From Pycnococcus provasolii (lineage: Eukaryota; Chlorophyta; Pseudoscourfieldiophyceae; Pseudoscourfieldiales): a DNA stretch of 64,000 nt. Shown here piece after piece: positions 8,336 to 19,400 of this stretch (positions are counted from its first letter, which is position 1; each line of letters begins with the position of its first letter). A model generated the notes under the pieces. That model worked only from the letters and a program-made list of their open reading frames with translations. It made no database searches and was not told the DNA's origin. The stretch lies in NCBI GenBank assembly GCA_049487715.1, contig CP150566.1:310001-374000 (forward strand). The letters are read 5' to 3'. The position numbers and the translations under genes are program-made.

Positions 8336-10870
8336 TTACACGGGAGTGGGTCTCCCTGCCGTCGACGACGACTCCAGAAGCGGCTCCACGTCGTCCAACT
8401 GCTCTGCCAGCGATGCACATCGTGCGGCATTGTAACGCACAATCTCAGACACCTCGAGCTCTCGAACTTCGATTGCACTTTCACCCAGGTTGAGCTTTGA
8501 TAGTCCGCCTGGTCCGCGAGCGCATCCGAGCCGAGCTTCGGAGACCGCATTGCCGTTCCAAGAGGCGCGCCCGACAAAACGCGAATCCTTGTGCAGCGTC
8601 CACGTGAAGCGACCAGGCTCTGGAAGAGGGTACACCGAGACCGCGAGGACGTGCTCCTGATCCGGCTCCATCATCGCAGTTATTCGCATTGGCGTGCCCG
8701 TATCGTCCAAACGACGACCGTCGACGCCACGCAGGTGCAAGGATAGGTTGATGTCGCCGGTAATGATCTTCGGGGATGCTGGTGGCGGATCCTCCCACGC
8801 TGGTTCCGCACTGTCTTCCGACTTGGATGCAGCCTCCTCGAGTGCCGCAATCTCCTGGGCTCCACCACGCACGCACACCATGGAGACCGCGGCGAGGCTC
8901 TGCATACGATCCTCCGCAGCTGCGCTGGCATTCGCCGCCGCCGCTCCAGCACCATCGGTGCTCACGTCCGCGCCTTCGTCGACACGCTGCAGTCCACGAA
9001 GTTCGAGTAGGCGCAGCTCCCCACGAGGCTCGGCGTCCGCGCAGGCTTCCAAAAACTGCCGCGTCATGCCCGCGCGCACGCTGATTCGAATTTGGAAAGC
9101 TTTGGCACGCGCACCTGGCGCCGCGATGGGAACTCCTGGGCTGGCGAGGCTCGCGCACGCGCCAGTGCCAAGCGGGATGCGAAGTAATCCATTGCGCACC
9201 GCGACTTTGCCCCTGATTGCACGAATGAGAGGCGCGCCGAGCACCGTGCTCGCGACACGCAAGCCGCGGTACGACGTCGGCACATGGCCATCGGATGGTG
9301 CAACAGTGTACGCCGTCAACACCTCCACGAGGCCGGGAAGACTTGCGGCACGCGAATCGCCGCTGGAGGCGCTTGCCATCTCGTACAGCCGTGCGACGCT
9401 AGTGGGATAGCTGAAGTCAGTGTAGCGATCATCCTCGAGAACAGCCACGGGCGTTTGCCAGTGCCCGTGCCTAGCACCACTTCCACGAGCGAGGTAAAGT
9501 GGCGTGCGTCGCCCAGCGACGCTGTTGTGATTGTACGCCACGACCACGTCGCTGCTTGCGCCGGGGAGCCGAAGTGCGTGCACCTTGCTGTCTGGATTCG
9601 GCAGCTCACCGAGCGCCTCAGCTTCGCTCCACGAATCGCCGTCGTCTCGACTCCAGCTTGCGTAGATAAAGCCAGCCTTCGTGCGAAAGAGCTGCGCCAG
9701 CCGTGCGCCACCCTGTAGCGGTGCAATCGTGTTCTCGATGAGCCACGTTGCGTTGGACGTGAGCGGCGCCGCGACGCCCTCACCGCTCATGCGCCAAGTT
9801 TCGCCGCGATCTCGGCTTATGAGCGCGTGCGCCTCATCCATCGGATCTCCGTTGCCGCCGCCACACTGCCGCCGACTTTCGCTCCAGAAAGGGAGCAACC
9901 ATGTGCTGTCGCCGCCGTTTGACTCCGTTGCGGCGATGGAATTTGCCGTCACGAGAGGCGCGGGCGCGTGGCCTCTGGGCCGCGCGTCTTCGTTCACCTC
10001 GCGAGCGCGCAACAGCGTTCTCGGAACACTCCACGTCTTAGCGCCATCCTCGCTCGTAATCGCCATGATATCTCCACCCGGGCTGCGCCAGTCGTCGCGG
10101 TTTGGCACGGTGCAGTTGTGCGTCGAGGCGGAGTAGAAGAGCCACAGCTTGGGGCCGTCCGAGTGCAGCACAGGACCCCAGATGGGGTACTCCTCACCCG
10201 TGGCGACGATCCAGCTGCGACTCCACTTCACGCCGCCATCGCGACTGCGCGCCAGACGTATGTGCTGATCGCTTGCTCCCTCGTGCTTGTCGCTCGCCTG
10301 CCACGCCGCGTACACCGTGCGCCCCGCGTCGTCCGATCCGTCCACCGCGAGCGTTACCATGTGCGAATACTTGGTCACGCCTCGCGTGATCCACCTTCGA
10401 TCCACAGAAGCCACCGCGCTGTGCGCTCCCGGCTTTGTTCGCACGATGACGTCGCGATCGTACCCACGCGCTGACGTGCCGCTGAAACGCACGAAAGGGG
10501 GTGTGGGGACCCACGTGCACTGCTCCCGAGACCCTCCCGACGGCGCGCGGCGACGTGCCGCCACCTCCTTCTTACGCGGACGCGGCGGGGGCTTCGTTGG
10601 CGCAGCGAGCTCACCCTCCGGCGATACAGCCTCCTTCCGCGTCCGAGACGGCGAGTGACGACCTCGACGGCCCGTCGCCGCAGACAACGACGACGACGGC
10701 GACCGAACGAGCTGCAGCACCGACCACGCGTACAGGCAAAGCGCCAGCAGCGCCAGCACCTCCACCAGCAGGCGCACGCGCGGCCAAAACGCACCTCCAG
10801 GCCGCCGGCCGGCGCGAGGCAGGCCGTGCAAGCCCGGCCGCCGCAGCGGCGCTTGCAAGCCCGCCGCCAT
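8336..10870 (-). CDS. Membrane-anchored Asp-box sialidase-like protein
   Basis: Encodes 844 residues from the ATG at 10870. A single hydrophobic segment (VRLLVEVLALLALCLYAWSV, about residues 31-50) preceded by Arg-rich sequence suggests a type II membrane anchor. The lumenal part carries four BNR/Asp boxes of the form SxDxGxxW: SRDGGVKW, SEDGAKTW, SRDRGETW and SRDDGDSW, near residues 208, 272, 351 and 406. This pattern marks six-bladed propeller sialidases (BNR_2-like). RWITRGVTKYSHMVTLAV and EYPIWGPVLH fit the first blades. Residues beyond about 540 form an extra domain I cannot name. It may act on cell-surface or Golgi glycans; algae often lack sialic acid, so the substrate could differ. 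Confidence 0.7.
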   Translation of the reverse strand: MAAGLQAPLRRPGLHGLPRAGRRPGGAFWPRVRLLVEVLALLALCLYAWSVLQLVRSPSSSLSAATGRRGRHSPSRTRKEAVSPEGELAAPTKPPPRPRKKEVAARRRAPSGGSREQCTWVPTPPFVRFSGTSARGYDRDVIVRTKPGAHSAVASVDRRWITRGVTKYSHMVTLAVDGSDDAGRTVYAAWQASDKHEGASDQHIRLARSRDGGVKWSRSWIVATGEEYPIWGPVLHSDGPKLWLFYSASTHNCTVPNRDDWRSPGGDIMAITSEDGAKTWSVPRTLLRAREVNEDARPRGHAPAPLVTANSIAATESNGGDSTWLLPFWSESRRQCGGGNGDPMDEAHALISRDRGETWRMSGEGVAAPLTSNATWLIENTIAPLQGGARLAQLFRTKAGFIYASWSRDDGDSWSEAEALGELPNPDSKVHALRLPGASSDVVVAYNHNSVAGRRTPLYLARGSGARHGHWQTPVAVLEDDRYTDFSYPTSVARLYEMASASSGDSRAASLPGLVEVLTAYTVAPSDGHVPTSYRGLRVASTVLGAPLIRAIRGKVAVRNGLLRIPLGTGACASLASPGVPIAAPGARAKAFQIRISVRAGMTRQFLEACADAEPRGELRLLELRGLQRVDEGADVSTDGAGAAAANASAAAEDRMQSLAAVSMVCVRGGAQEIAALEEAASKSEDSAEPAWEDPPPASPKIITGDINLSLHLRGVDGRRLDDTGTPMRITAMMEPDQEHVLAVSVYPLPEPGRFTWTLHKDSRFVGRASWNGNAVSEARLGCARGPGGLSKLNLGESAIEVRELEVSEIVRYNAARCASLAEQLDDVEPLLESSSTAGRPTPV

Positions 10871-11195
10871 ATTGACGACGAAAATCGCGAGGCGGAATGA
10901 TCCCAAGGGGGTTCAGAAAACGAGGGGTCAGAAAACGGGGGGTTGGAAAAGGGGGAGGAGAAAAATGCCCCCTGGAGGAAAGAAAGAATCACAAAACAAT
11001 TTCACAAAACAAAACAAAACTTTGTTCCAAATAATATTATTCTATTCGTTACACAGCTACTGTACCTTAAGCTTAAATAAGGTATGTAAGAAGATGCAAT
11101 GGTATGGTGTGGTCAGTCAGTCCATGTCGTCGAGCGAAATGTCAGATAAATCCAAGGACAGCTCAACCTCGTGCGACTTCAACAAGTCGCCTTCT
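10871..11195. other. Intergenic region, A-rich
   Basis: No gene is supported. The stretch lies 5' of the sialidase-like gene and 3' of the large NDK-like gene. It contains GGGG-rich tracts at 10910-10970 and a CAAAA tandem (about 11000-11025). Confidence 0.4.
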
Positions 11196-14100
11196 TCAAC
11201 AAGAGAAAGGAGGCGGCAGCGGCGGCGGCGGCGAGGCGGGCGCGGGCGCGGCGGAAGATGCACGGTCGTCAACACCTAGAGGGGCAGTCGCCTGTGCAGC
11301 CGGCGCAGGTGCGAGCGACGACGCTTCCAGATCCAGCGCGGCGAGAGCGTCGTGCGCAGATGATACGCTGCCTGGCGAGTGCACGAATCGAGAGAGGTGC
11401 TTAGCACTCCCGCTTAGCTCCATGCGGAGACGGGAGATGGCATTGTCGCGCGATGCGGCAAGGACCAACGCACCGCGCTGCTCGAGTGACGCGCAACGAT
11501 CAACGCCGAGATGCTCGATGCGCGCATAGCGAGTTAGACGCACATCGCCAGGGGCTAGCCATCGCGCACCCGCAAGCTTGAAGCCGTGCGAGCGCAGCAG
11601 ACCCAGCACCTCCGCGAGCTCCGCACATCCAACCTCAGGCTCCTCGTCATCACCGACGCTACCCGAAGACGCCTCGAGCGGACCCACCACTGCACATGTT
11701 GTCTGCCACAGCTTGCCGCCACCGGGACACACATCGATAGGAGCCGGCGCATCATGCGCAAGCAAGTGTGCAAGCTCAACAGGCATATCATCCTCCGACG
11801 ATTGCGGCGCAAGATGCACACGAGACAGCACAGACTCATCCATCGCACGTTTCGCGAGCATTGTCAGCTGTGCGCGCGCATTCGGACGGCGCAAGCCAAC
11901 GACGAAGCCAGCGTGGGTCGAATTCTCGTCGTGCCTCCAGCCATGCCCAAGGCCTACGCCGCTAAGCGTGAAACCGCCGCGCGACGCAACGCGTAGAAGA
12001 CGCTCCAGATCACCTCGCGACATCACGTCGTGCGTGGCGAAAGCAAGGGCAACATCTTCGGCGTCCGGTCCATTCAGGAGACGACAGAATGAGGATTCTC
12101 CGCCGGGAATGCTCGCAAAGGGGAACACGCTCATGGCAAGCGAGCGCGCTGCCACCGGATCGCGCGCCGCGACAGCATGTAGTACGGACGCATCGGCATG
12201 CACGCCATCGGCAATGTCAGCAAGACGCGTTGGTGCATCCGCACCAAGGCACAAAATGCTGAGTACTGGCGACTCCATCATCGCACGTCGCATCGAATCG
12301 CGCTTTGTCGAGCCCATAGATCTCATGGACGATGTACCAGAACTAAGCAGCTTCCTTGACTGTTCGTCGCTCAGAGAGCTGGCACAGCGTGCGCTGATCA
12401 CCTCGAGGCCATTGTTGCGAACTGCGGCGATTGCCTCAGCAGCATTGCCGGCATCTTCCAGAGGAACGAAAATCACACCCAAGGTGGGCACATCCGCCAT
12501 TGACGTCGTGGGTGCGGGTGCAACCAGCGTTGCGAGGCGTGAACTTTCCGTCACAGATGGTCGCGAAAGCATCCACCCCTTTGTATCGAGATTCGACCAA
12601 GCCATGCCCGCGAGCGCTTCGGGCGGAGGCTCGCACAGGGCAGCCGCAATGGCACGAGATCCTTCGCCCTCAATGACGGCAAAGACTGTCGCGCCGCGCG
12701 GGCCGTCACGCACGGGGATTCCACGCAAGTCACGTGGAGGCGAATCGCAGGTTGTCAGTCCACGCACCACAAGGCGGCGGCGTGATAGCGCGCTCAGGAG
12801 TTCGCCGAGAGATTCGGCGGGTGCGGCGACCATGCACTGCTGCACTGGGCGCAGAGCAAGCAGCGTTCCTGCCGTTGCACCCTCGGACGTGGCTGACACT
12901 GCTTTCAGTGCCTCGTCCTCGCTGATGTGTCGCCAGCTCGGCGCGGTGTGAACCGTGCTTGCCGCACGCGCACCGAAAACGAGCGCCACGTCGCGGCTGG
13001 CGGTTGTGGCATCTGTCGCCGCGGTGGCTGGAATCACCGCCGCACCCTCACCGCTTCCAAATATCGCATTCAGACTTCCCGCGTCCGTCAACCGTGCGAG
13101 TTCCGCGTCAGCAGGGCCCACCGCGGCGCGCCAGCGTGCTGCCGCGCCCACACCACGCAGCGCAAGCACGAGGCTCGATTCGGCACCGTCTGCAAGAATC
13201 GCGGCAGGACACGCGAAGCTTGTGGGGTGCACGTGCGAAGTCAGCACGGCGGTACGCAGGCCTGCAAGGTGCAGACCCTCCGCGGCAGCTCGATTCAGGC
13301 AACCCGCGACGAGAGCCGGGCGTTCCTGCCACCCGGGAGGGAGCAAGGATACAGTCGTTTCCGAGGAGCTGTCGAGAGTATCAGAATCTGAGCCGAGCAC
13401 ACGCGCAATCAGGCTAGCTGCCGGGTGGCGATCGCGCGTGTCGCTGTCCACCACTTCCGCCTTGGAGCTCAGAAGTCGACCGAGCGAGGCGGAGCGCTTC
13501 ACGCCGCAGAGCTTCTGAAGGCTTGCGACGAGATTCGCGCGGAATGTCGCGCTCGTCGTGGAGCCCGAGGCATCGGGGGCACCTGCGACGAGCATTGCAT
13601 CGAGAATGCGACAATGCGCGGCATCGTCATCTGCGTCTGGCGTGAACAACTGCAATCCTGACAAGCTGAACGGTGGCACGGCACATGCTCGATCCTGCGG
13701 AGCCTGCATGCCAGCACGCTGAGAAAGAAGCCAACGCAGCAGCTCGGGAAGCAGCGCCTCTTCAGGTGGCAAACTGATACGCAACACGGCGTGCACGCGT
13801 GCCTTCTCGACGGCAAGCGCAGGCATCGGTGAAAATGAAGCGGCGCCGTGGAAAATCTGCCTCGATTTTGGCACATTTGCCGCTGAGAGCAGCTTGAGCC
13901 AATGTGCCTCGGGTGACTCTGATTTCGTGCGCGAAGCTGGCGGTGCCGTTGACGGGCGTGTGGTTGCGGTCCCCGGTGGTGCAGCCGCCGACGCGAGCGG
14001 AGCCTTGCGACTCGCAACATTCGCCTCAGCCTGCTTCACAGCTCGGCGGCGAGCAGCCTCGTGCTTCACCTGGTCCAAGCGCTCCATCATCGCTTTTTCT

Positions 14101-15521
14101 TCCGCTGTCATCGGTTCTTCCTCCTCCACGACAGCTTGAGGCTTTGGCTTCAGTGTCTGTGGCTGCTCCTTCGTTGCCTTTTGTGCCAGCTCAGTGGCTT
14201 TAGAAACCTCTTTGGTGCCAGCTGCCCAAGGTAATGCAGGTTGATCTCGAGCGGTCTTCTGCGCTCGTGCGGGAGGGGCTGTGGTCGGCCGCTCCCTCGT
14301 CGTCGTTGGCGGTTGCTCCACTTTCGCCCTGTTGGTCTTTGGCGGCACTGCGCTTGTCGGGCGTCCACCCGCATGACGAAGACGCCGCTCCTGTCGCCAC
14401 GCCTCAAGCTCATCTTCCATATCACTGTCACTGTCATCATCATCTTCGTCGCCGCGACTTCTGACAAAGTTGGCTCTGCTCATCATTGCACGAGTCGGCT
14501 CACGCGACGGCGGCGCATCGCCGACTGCTGAGGGGGCTGATTCACCCCACGCCTTTCTTGCATCTACGAATACGGTTCCAACGGAGTCGCCAGGCCGCGG
14601 CGGCGGCGGTGCGGGTGCCACAGGTGGTGCTGGCGGTGCCGTCTGTGGCCGTCGTGGCGCAAACTTTGCCGGCGGTGCACGCCTCGCAGCTGTCGGCGCC
14701 GGCGCCGGTGGCGGTGGCGGTTTCTTCACCTCGGCTTCGTCCTTCTCCTCCTCCGAGTCCGTCCACAGATCCTCCGCGCGCGGCAGCATCGAGTTGCTCG
14801 GCCCGGCGCTCATGTCGATGCCATTTGGATTAGCCTCAAGCCGCGCGAGCAATCCGTCAATGTCGCACGATGCGAGAAGAGCGTCGATACCTTGCAGATG
14901 CGGCTGCTTGGGTTGATGCTCGCGCAGCTCCTCCTCGATGTCTCGAATGTCGTTCTCGTCGCCGCTGTGCTGCACGGATGCATGGAATGCAGCGTCGAGT
15001 TGTGCCGTCAGCGCAGCCTCCGCCTCCGAGTCGCTGTCATCAACGATAGGGTCGACGATCACCTCCGGTAAGGCGGAGCGTGGCCGTTCTCTCGGCGTTG
15101 TGGGGTCGGAGCCCGACGAGGGACCGACGAGGCGTGCGGCAGCGCCCGTGAAGTATCTCGCGGTCATGTTGGTTCTCGCGATAAGCTCCTCCGCCTCCAC
15201 CTCCGCCTCGGCAGCACGCCTTGCCTCTGCATACATCGCCTGCTGCTCCGCCTCCTCTCGTTCAAGGTTTGCGGAAGCCTCCAACTCAAACCTTCGTAGC
15301 AGTTCCACGGAGTCCTCTTCGTCGTAGTCGTCAGCACTTTCTGTAGTTTTTGTTGGCGACTGTGACGTCTTGGCTGTATGCTGTCGTATTTTGGATGGCT
15401 GCAACGTCGTTGTTTCGGACGACAAGCTTGTTAAGGTTGGTTTTCGTTGTGGTATGGCGTCGGCGACGTCAGCGTCACCGTCGTCGTCGTCGTGCACGAC
15501 GCCTGAGAAGAACACGGGCAT
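11196..15521 (-). CDS. Large protein with degenerate NDK-like modules
   Basis: Encodes 1441 residues. The N-terminal ~500 residues are low in complexity, acidic or proline-rich, with a short coiled coil (LEREEAEQQAMYAEARRAAEA). The C-terminal ~900 residues contain several segments resembling nucleoside-diphosphate-kinase folds. The clearest is LVLALRGVGAAARWRAAVGP, followed by ADAELARLTDAGSLNAIFGS, which mirrors the NDK stretch after the active-site region. Others begin TLGVIFVPLEDAGN and continue NNGLEVISARCASSLSDEQ. I see no intact NxxH catalytic motif, so kinase activity is unlikely. NDK-module proteins are common in cilia and axonemes, and a flagellar role is an inference only. It is intronless. 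An antisense ORF overlaps its 5' end (see 15522-16490). Confidence 0.55.
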   Translation of the reverse strand: MPVFFSGVVHDDDDGDADVADAIPQRKPTLTSLSSETTTLQPSKIRQHTAKTSQSPTKTTESADDYDEEDSVELLRRFELEASANLEREEAEQQAMYAEARRAAEAEVEAEELIARTNMTARYFTGAAARLVGPSSGSDPTTPRERPRSALPEVIVDPIVDDSDSEAEAALTAQLDAAFHASVQHSGDENDIRDIEEELREHQPKQPHLQGIDALLASCDIDGLLARLEANPNGIDMSAGPSNSMLPRAEDLWTDSEEEKDEAEVKKPPPPPAPAPTAARRAPPAKFAPRRPQTAPPAPPVAPAPPPPRPGDSVGTVFVDARKAWGESAPSAVGDAPPSREPTRAMMSRANFVRSRGDEDDDDSDSDMEDELEAWRQERRLRHAGGRPTSAVPPKTNRAKVEQPPTTTRERPTTAPPARAQKTARDQPALPWAAGTKEVSKATELAQKATKEQPQTLKPKPQAVVEEEEPMTAEEKAMMERLDQVKHEAARRRAVKQAEANVASRKAPLASAAAPPGTATTRPSTAPPASRTKSESPEAHWLKLLSAANVPKSRQIFHGAASFSPMPALAVEKARVHAVLRISLPPEEALLPELLRWLLSQRAGMQAPQDRACAVPPFSLSGLQLFTPDADDDAAHCRILDAMLVAGAPDASGSTTSATFRANLVASLQKLCGVKRSASLGRLLSSKAEVVDSDTRDRHPAASLIARVLGSDSDTLDSSSETTVSLLPPGWQERPALVAGCLNRAAAEGLHLAGLRTAVLTSHVHPTSFACPAAILADGAESSLVLALRGVGAAARWRAAVGPADAELARLTDAGSLNAIFGSGEGAAVIPATAATDATTASRDVALVFGARAASTVHTAPSWRHISEDEALKAVSATSEGATAGTLLALRPVQQCMVAAPAESLGELLSALSRRRLVVRGLTTCDSPPRDLRGIPVRDGPRGATVFAVIEGEGSRAIAAALCEPPPEALAGMAWSNLDTKGWMLSRPSVTESSRLATLVAPAPTTSMADVPTLGVIFVPLEDAGNAAEAIAAVRNNGLEVISARCASSLSDEQSRKLLSSGTSSMRSMGSTKRDSMRRAMMESPVLSILCLGADAPTRLADIADGVHADASVLHAVAARDPVAARSLAMSVFPFASIPGGESSFCRLLNGPDAEDVALAFATHDVMSRGDLERLLRVASRGGFTLSGVGLGHGWRHDENSTHAGFVVGLRRPNARAQLTMLAKRAMDESVLSRVHLAPQSSEDDMPVELAHLLAHDAPAPIDVCPGGGKLWQTTCAVVGPLEASSGSVGDDEEPEVGCAELAEVLGLLRSHGFKLAGARWLAPGDVRLTRYARIEHLGVDRCASLEQRGALVLAASRDNAISRLRMELSGSAKHLSRFVHSPGSVSSAHDALAALDLEASSLAPAPAAQATAPLGVDDRASSAAPAPASPPPPLPPPFSC

Positions 15522-16490
15522 ATCCCCGTCGGACGAGTCGTCGGAGTCGTCGGAGTCCGCGGCCGAGAGACTAGGTAAGGCCTGTATTGTTTATTGTATT
15601 GTATTGCAAGGTGCAAGGTGTGTGTATCTCGTGAGCCATGTGCACAAAACGTTCACGTGCAAGACACTTGAAGTGTCTTGCAAGGCTGAGGAAAACGACG
15701 CAAGGTGACGCACCGTTCGCGTCGCTTCGTGGATCGACTTCACCTCCGCCGCCAGTGAGTGCTTCAAGATATTGAACGAAGAGACTTGTTCATTTCCGCG
15801 TTCCCCACTAGTAGCAGGATCAGCCAAGGAAGGTGCGAGAGAGGCGGATTTCTCCCATTTCGGATCACGCCTTCCTAGATTCTGATTCTGAACCTGACAT
15901 GGATGATGACTCACCGGATGGAGAATCACCACCCGTCACACGACGATGACGAGACAGATTACGAGACGAGCTACTAGGCATACAGGATAGTCAGCAAGTG
16001 CACAGATCAACCACAACCACAAGCGGAGTGCCAATGCCCCCCCGGGAGAACGAAGAATGAAGGGGACGTGCGCACACACACACACGCGGCCTGCTTCGAA
16101 CCCCAGGGGGGGGGGGGGGAAGCAGGAAAAATCGGCAAATAATGAGGGGCAACGACGGATCCCCTTCCAACCGGAAATAAGTAGTCGAACAACAACAACG
16201 GCAGGTTTTACCCTTCAAACTCAGTGCTGTGGTGGATCCCCTAGGTTGGGGGAACTCGCATTTCCCAGGGAGTTCGCAAACCCTAGTCTAAGAAGGAACG
16301 ACCCTTACCTTTTCAGTCAGGTGATGACGTCAACTACTGTACTTTATCTATGGATTGGTTAGTATGTAAAGGTGTATGTTCACTTACAACAATATATCAT
16401 GACGTATGTAGGTAGGGTACGGTACTACTCTTAGTAGCATGTCGTGAATTGCTTTTCGAATCACGAGCACTGTAGAAACGTTTCACTGCT
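15522..16490. other. Gene-poor region with a possible small antisense two-exon gene
   Basis: No protein family is recognised. On the + strand a short Ser-rich ORF begins at an ATG near 15453 (inside the antisense of the NDK-like gene) and runs to a donor-like ACTAG|GTAAGG at about 15572. Downstream, about 15855-15949, an acidic Ser-rich reading frame (DSDSEPDMDDDSPDGESPP) ends in TGA. Together they could be two exons of a small acidic protein. A run of 13 G sits near 16108-16120. The rest shows nothing recognisable. Confidence 0.25.
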
Positions 16491-19400
16491 TCACTTCTTC
16501 TTCTTCTTCTTCGAACCGCTCGTCGAGCTCTTCTTCGATGAGCCAGCGCCAGACCCAGAGGGGGGCGGGCTCTTCTTCTTTGAAGCCGTCGCCGCCGAAG
16601 CCGAAGTGATGGCGCCGGGCAAGCCGAGCTCCTCCTCCGCGGGCTTCAGTTCGCGACGGAACTGATCCGTTGGAAGTGAGAACACCTCCTCCACAGGCTT
16701 CCTTCCACGGTGCACCGATGGCCAAGAGCTGTCCGTGGCTCCCGCCGCCGCCGCGTTCTTCTGCGCGTGGTACTGCATACGACGCCTCTCGTTATTCGCC
16801 TCGCGCTTCGCAATCTGCTCAGCCTCCGCAGCCTCCGCGGCGGCGATGGCAGAGCCGTCCTCCTCAACACTCACCATGCGCTTGATGAACCGGTACGCGT
16901 CCATCATCGCGCGTGCGGGTGTTATGCCGCCGTACGCCAGCGCGGCGTCGAGGCTCATCAGCCGGAGCGTGAGAGCCGCGGACGTCCGCGGAACCCACTC
17001 GAGATCCTCCGGCTCCTCGATAGGCGCCATGTTGCCCGCCGCCATTTCCCGAGCCATCTCCATCGTGGGGATCAGCTTGTGGAAGGCGGCGAGCGTGGGG
17101 CTCGGATCTCGGCTGAATGATGGGCTCAGTGAAGCCTTGTTGAGACCTCGTTCCACGTTGAACATCCACTTGCGAAGCGAGTGGATCATCTCCACCACCG
17201 ATGTGCCGCCTTTGCTCGCATACAGATCCAGAATGTGGTTCAGAACCTTGCCGCGGCCGGTGAAGCCCAGGGACGACGCGAAGTCCGTGTCTTGGCACCT
17301 CCCCACGATCGTCGCGAGCAGGCGACAAGCCAGGCGCACGCGACGTCGCAGCATCCACGCGTGCATCGCATCGTCCTCTTCAGCCTGCGGTGGCTCGTCA
17401 GACCCCTCGGCGAACAGCGCTGCCGGGTCAGCCTTCGCGTTCCCTTTCGACGCCTTTGATGATGTCGACGGCTGGCCCTGCAGCGGCTGCGTAATCAGGC
17501 TGAATGACCCGTCCACAGGATGCGGGGACACGAGCGACGCGGCGAGGCCATTCGTGCCCGATGGCGCGCCCGACGTCTTGCGCCGGCAAGCCCAAAGGTA
17601 GGGGCCATAAAACCACCGATCGTCGGGATGCGATGCGTGGCCATTGTAGCGCACGAGTTCGCCCGCTTCCGCTTGTTCGTTCGCCATCCACATCTCCGGC
17701 GACACGCCATCGTGGTCTTTCATCTCCTTCACCATCTCCGGAACGAGTATGCCCATCGAATGCTTCAGCATCGCCTCGTGGCGCCCGCGGTCGTCGAGGC
17801 ATGCCACCATGTCGCGTAGCGCCTTCGGATCTGCCACCACCGACCACGCCGCAGGAAGGCTGAGATCGCCTTCATTGTCCTCGTTGCGCTCGATGTAGAT
17901 GCGATCCATGCCTGCTATGCCGAACGATCGGCTCGGAGATATGATCCAGTAGCGGTTCCCTCGTCGATCGCGGCCGAGAGGCTCAAATCGAATCGACAGG
18001 TTGTCAATCAACCGCTGACGTTCCAAACTCTGCAGGCGGCGCTCTTCCGGCGTCATCACGCCCACCCTACCCGTCGCACCTGCGCCACCGAGCTTTTCGC
18101 CACCGTCCTCGTCGTTGTCGTCGTCCTCGTCCACATCGTTGTGCTCACGGGGTCTACCGCGCCCTCGGCCGCGTCCTTGGCCAGGCTTTTTCGCAGCCGC
18201 AAGCTGCTTGCTTTCCTCTCGCCAAACGCGGCGAACCTCCTGCAGCGTCGTTCCCTTCTCGTCAATCGCGAAGCGCACCGTGTTGCACCCAATCGCCTCG
18301 TTGATGAGAAATGTGAGTGCCGTGACGCGCTCTTCGATGCTGAGTTCGTCATACTCACAAATAGAAAGCTTCGTGACCCACGACGTGTCGGAAGGTACCT
18401 CCGACTCTGTTTCGGCGGCAAGCTTCTTCCTCTCCCTCTTCTTCTTCTCCTCCTCCTCCAATTTCTTCTGCTTCTTCTCCTCCTCTCGCTTCTCTCGCTT
18501 CGTCATTCGAACGCCATTCGCATCCTCCATTTCCTCGTCTCCTCCTCCTCCTCCTCCTCCTCGTCGTCCTCCATTTCCTCGTCTTCGTCGTCATCGTCGT
18601 CGTCATCCTCTTCGTCATCCTTCGTGAGGATGACAAATTTGTGATACGGTGCGGCTCCAGCACCCATCGCCGCGTCGATCACAGCATTGCCACCACCACC
18701 GCCACCCTTCTCCTTCTTGGACTTCTTCGAAGACGATGGCGGACCCTCGCCCGACAAGAGGCACTGCAGCGCGTAAGTGCCGACAGCCACGTTGACGAAG
18801 GCTGGGTCGCGAACGAGCGTTGTCTTCATGGACGCCTCGGGATTGCGCGCCTGCTTGAGGTCCGGGTACTCCTGCTTGACGCGAATCACGAGCTCGGTCA
18901 GCGTCATTCCCGCGTTGCCAGCCTCCATGAGAACCTCCCACGCAGCCGCCTTGGCGGTTCCAGGTTCGATGTGATCCGGCAGGTTGTACTTCACGTTCGC
19001 GGCGAGACCACCGTCCACCTCACCCTCCTCGATCGCCTCAGGAAACGCCACGCGCGGGCGGCTTGGGCCCTGCCCCGCCGCAAGCGCGAGCTGGCGCATA
19101 ATCTCCGGCCACGTTGCGACGGACAAGTGCGCACGCCAGGCGTCGACGTCGAAGCCCCACGCCCACGCCTCCTCGAGCAGCTGGCACGGCGCGGCAAGCT
19201 CGGGGTTGTACTGCACGCCGAATTCCTGTCGCTTGAGGTGTGCCTCTTCGATCTCCGCCTGCACGTGCCGGAGCAGGCAAACGTGCAGCTCGCACAGCAG
19301 CCGGCTGTGCGTGCCCGCCTGCAGCGCGGCGACGAGTTCCTCGAGCGTGAACGAGTCCATGTGTATGTTTTCGCGGAAGGAGTGAACGAATGACCAGATG

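Noticed and set aside
10501-10875. Plus-strand ORFs rich in Ala/Pro/Arg over the 5' end of the sialidase-like gene
   Set aside because: They are antisense shadows of a GC-rich coding region and show no domain.
16070-16110. A tRNA suggested by GGGGTTCGAA on the - strand
   Set aside because: The flanking bases do not form a T-arm or acceptor stem.
18503-18560. An intron explaining the homeobox-DDT frame change
   Set aside because: The overlap lies in a GAG repeat without GT donors, and acidic sequence continues smoothly with a single added base.
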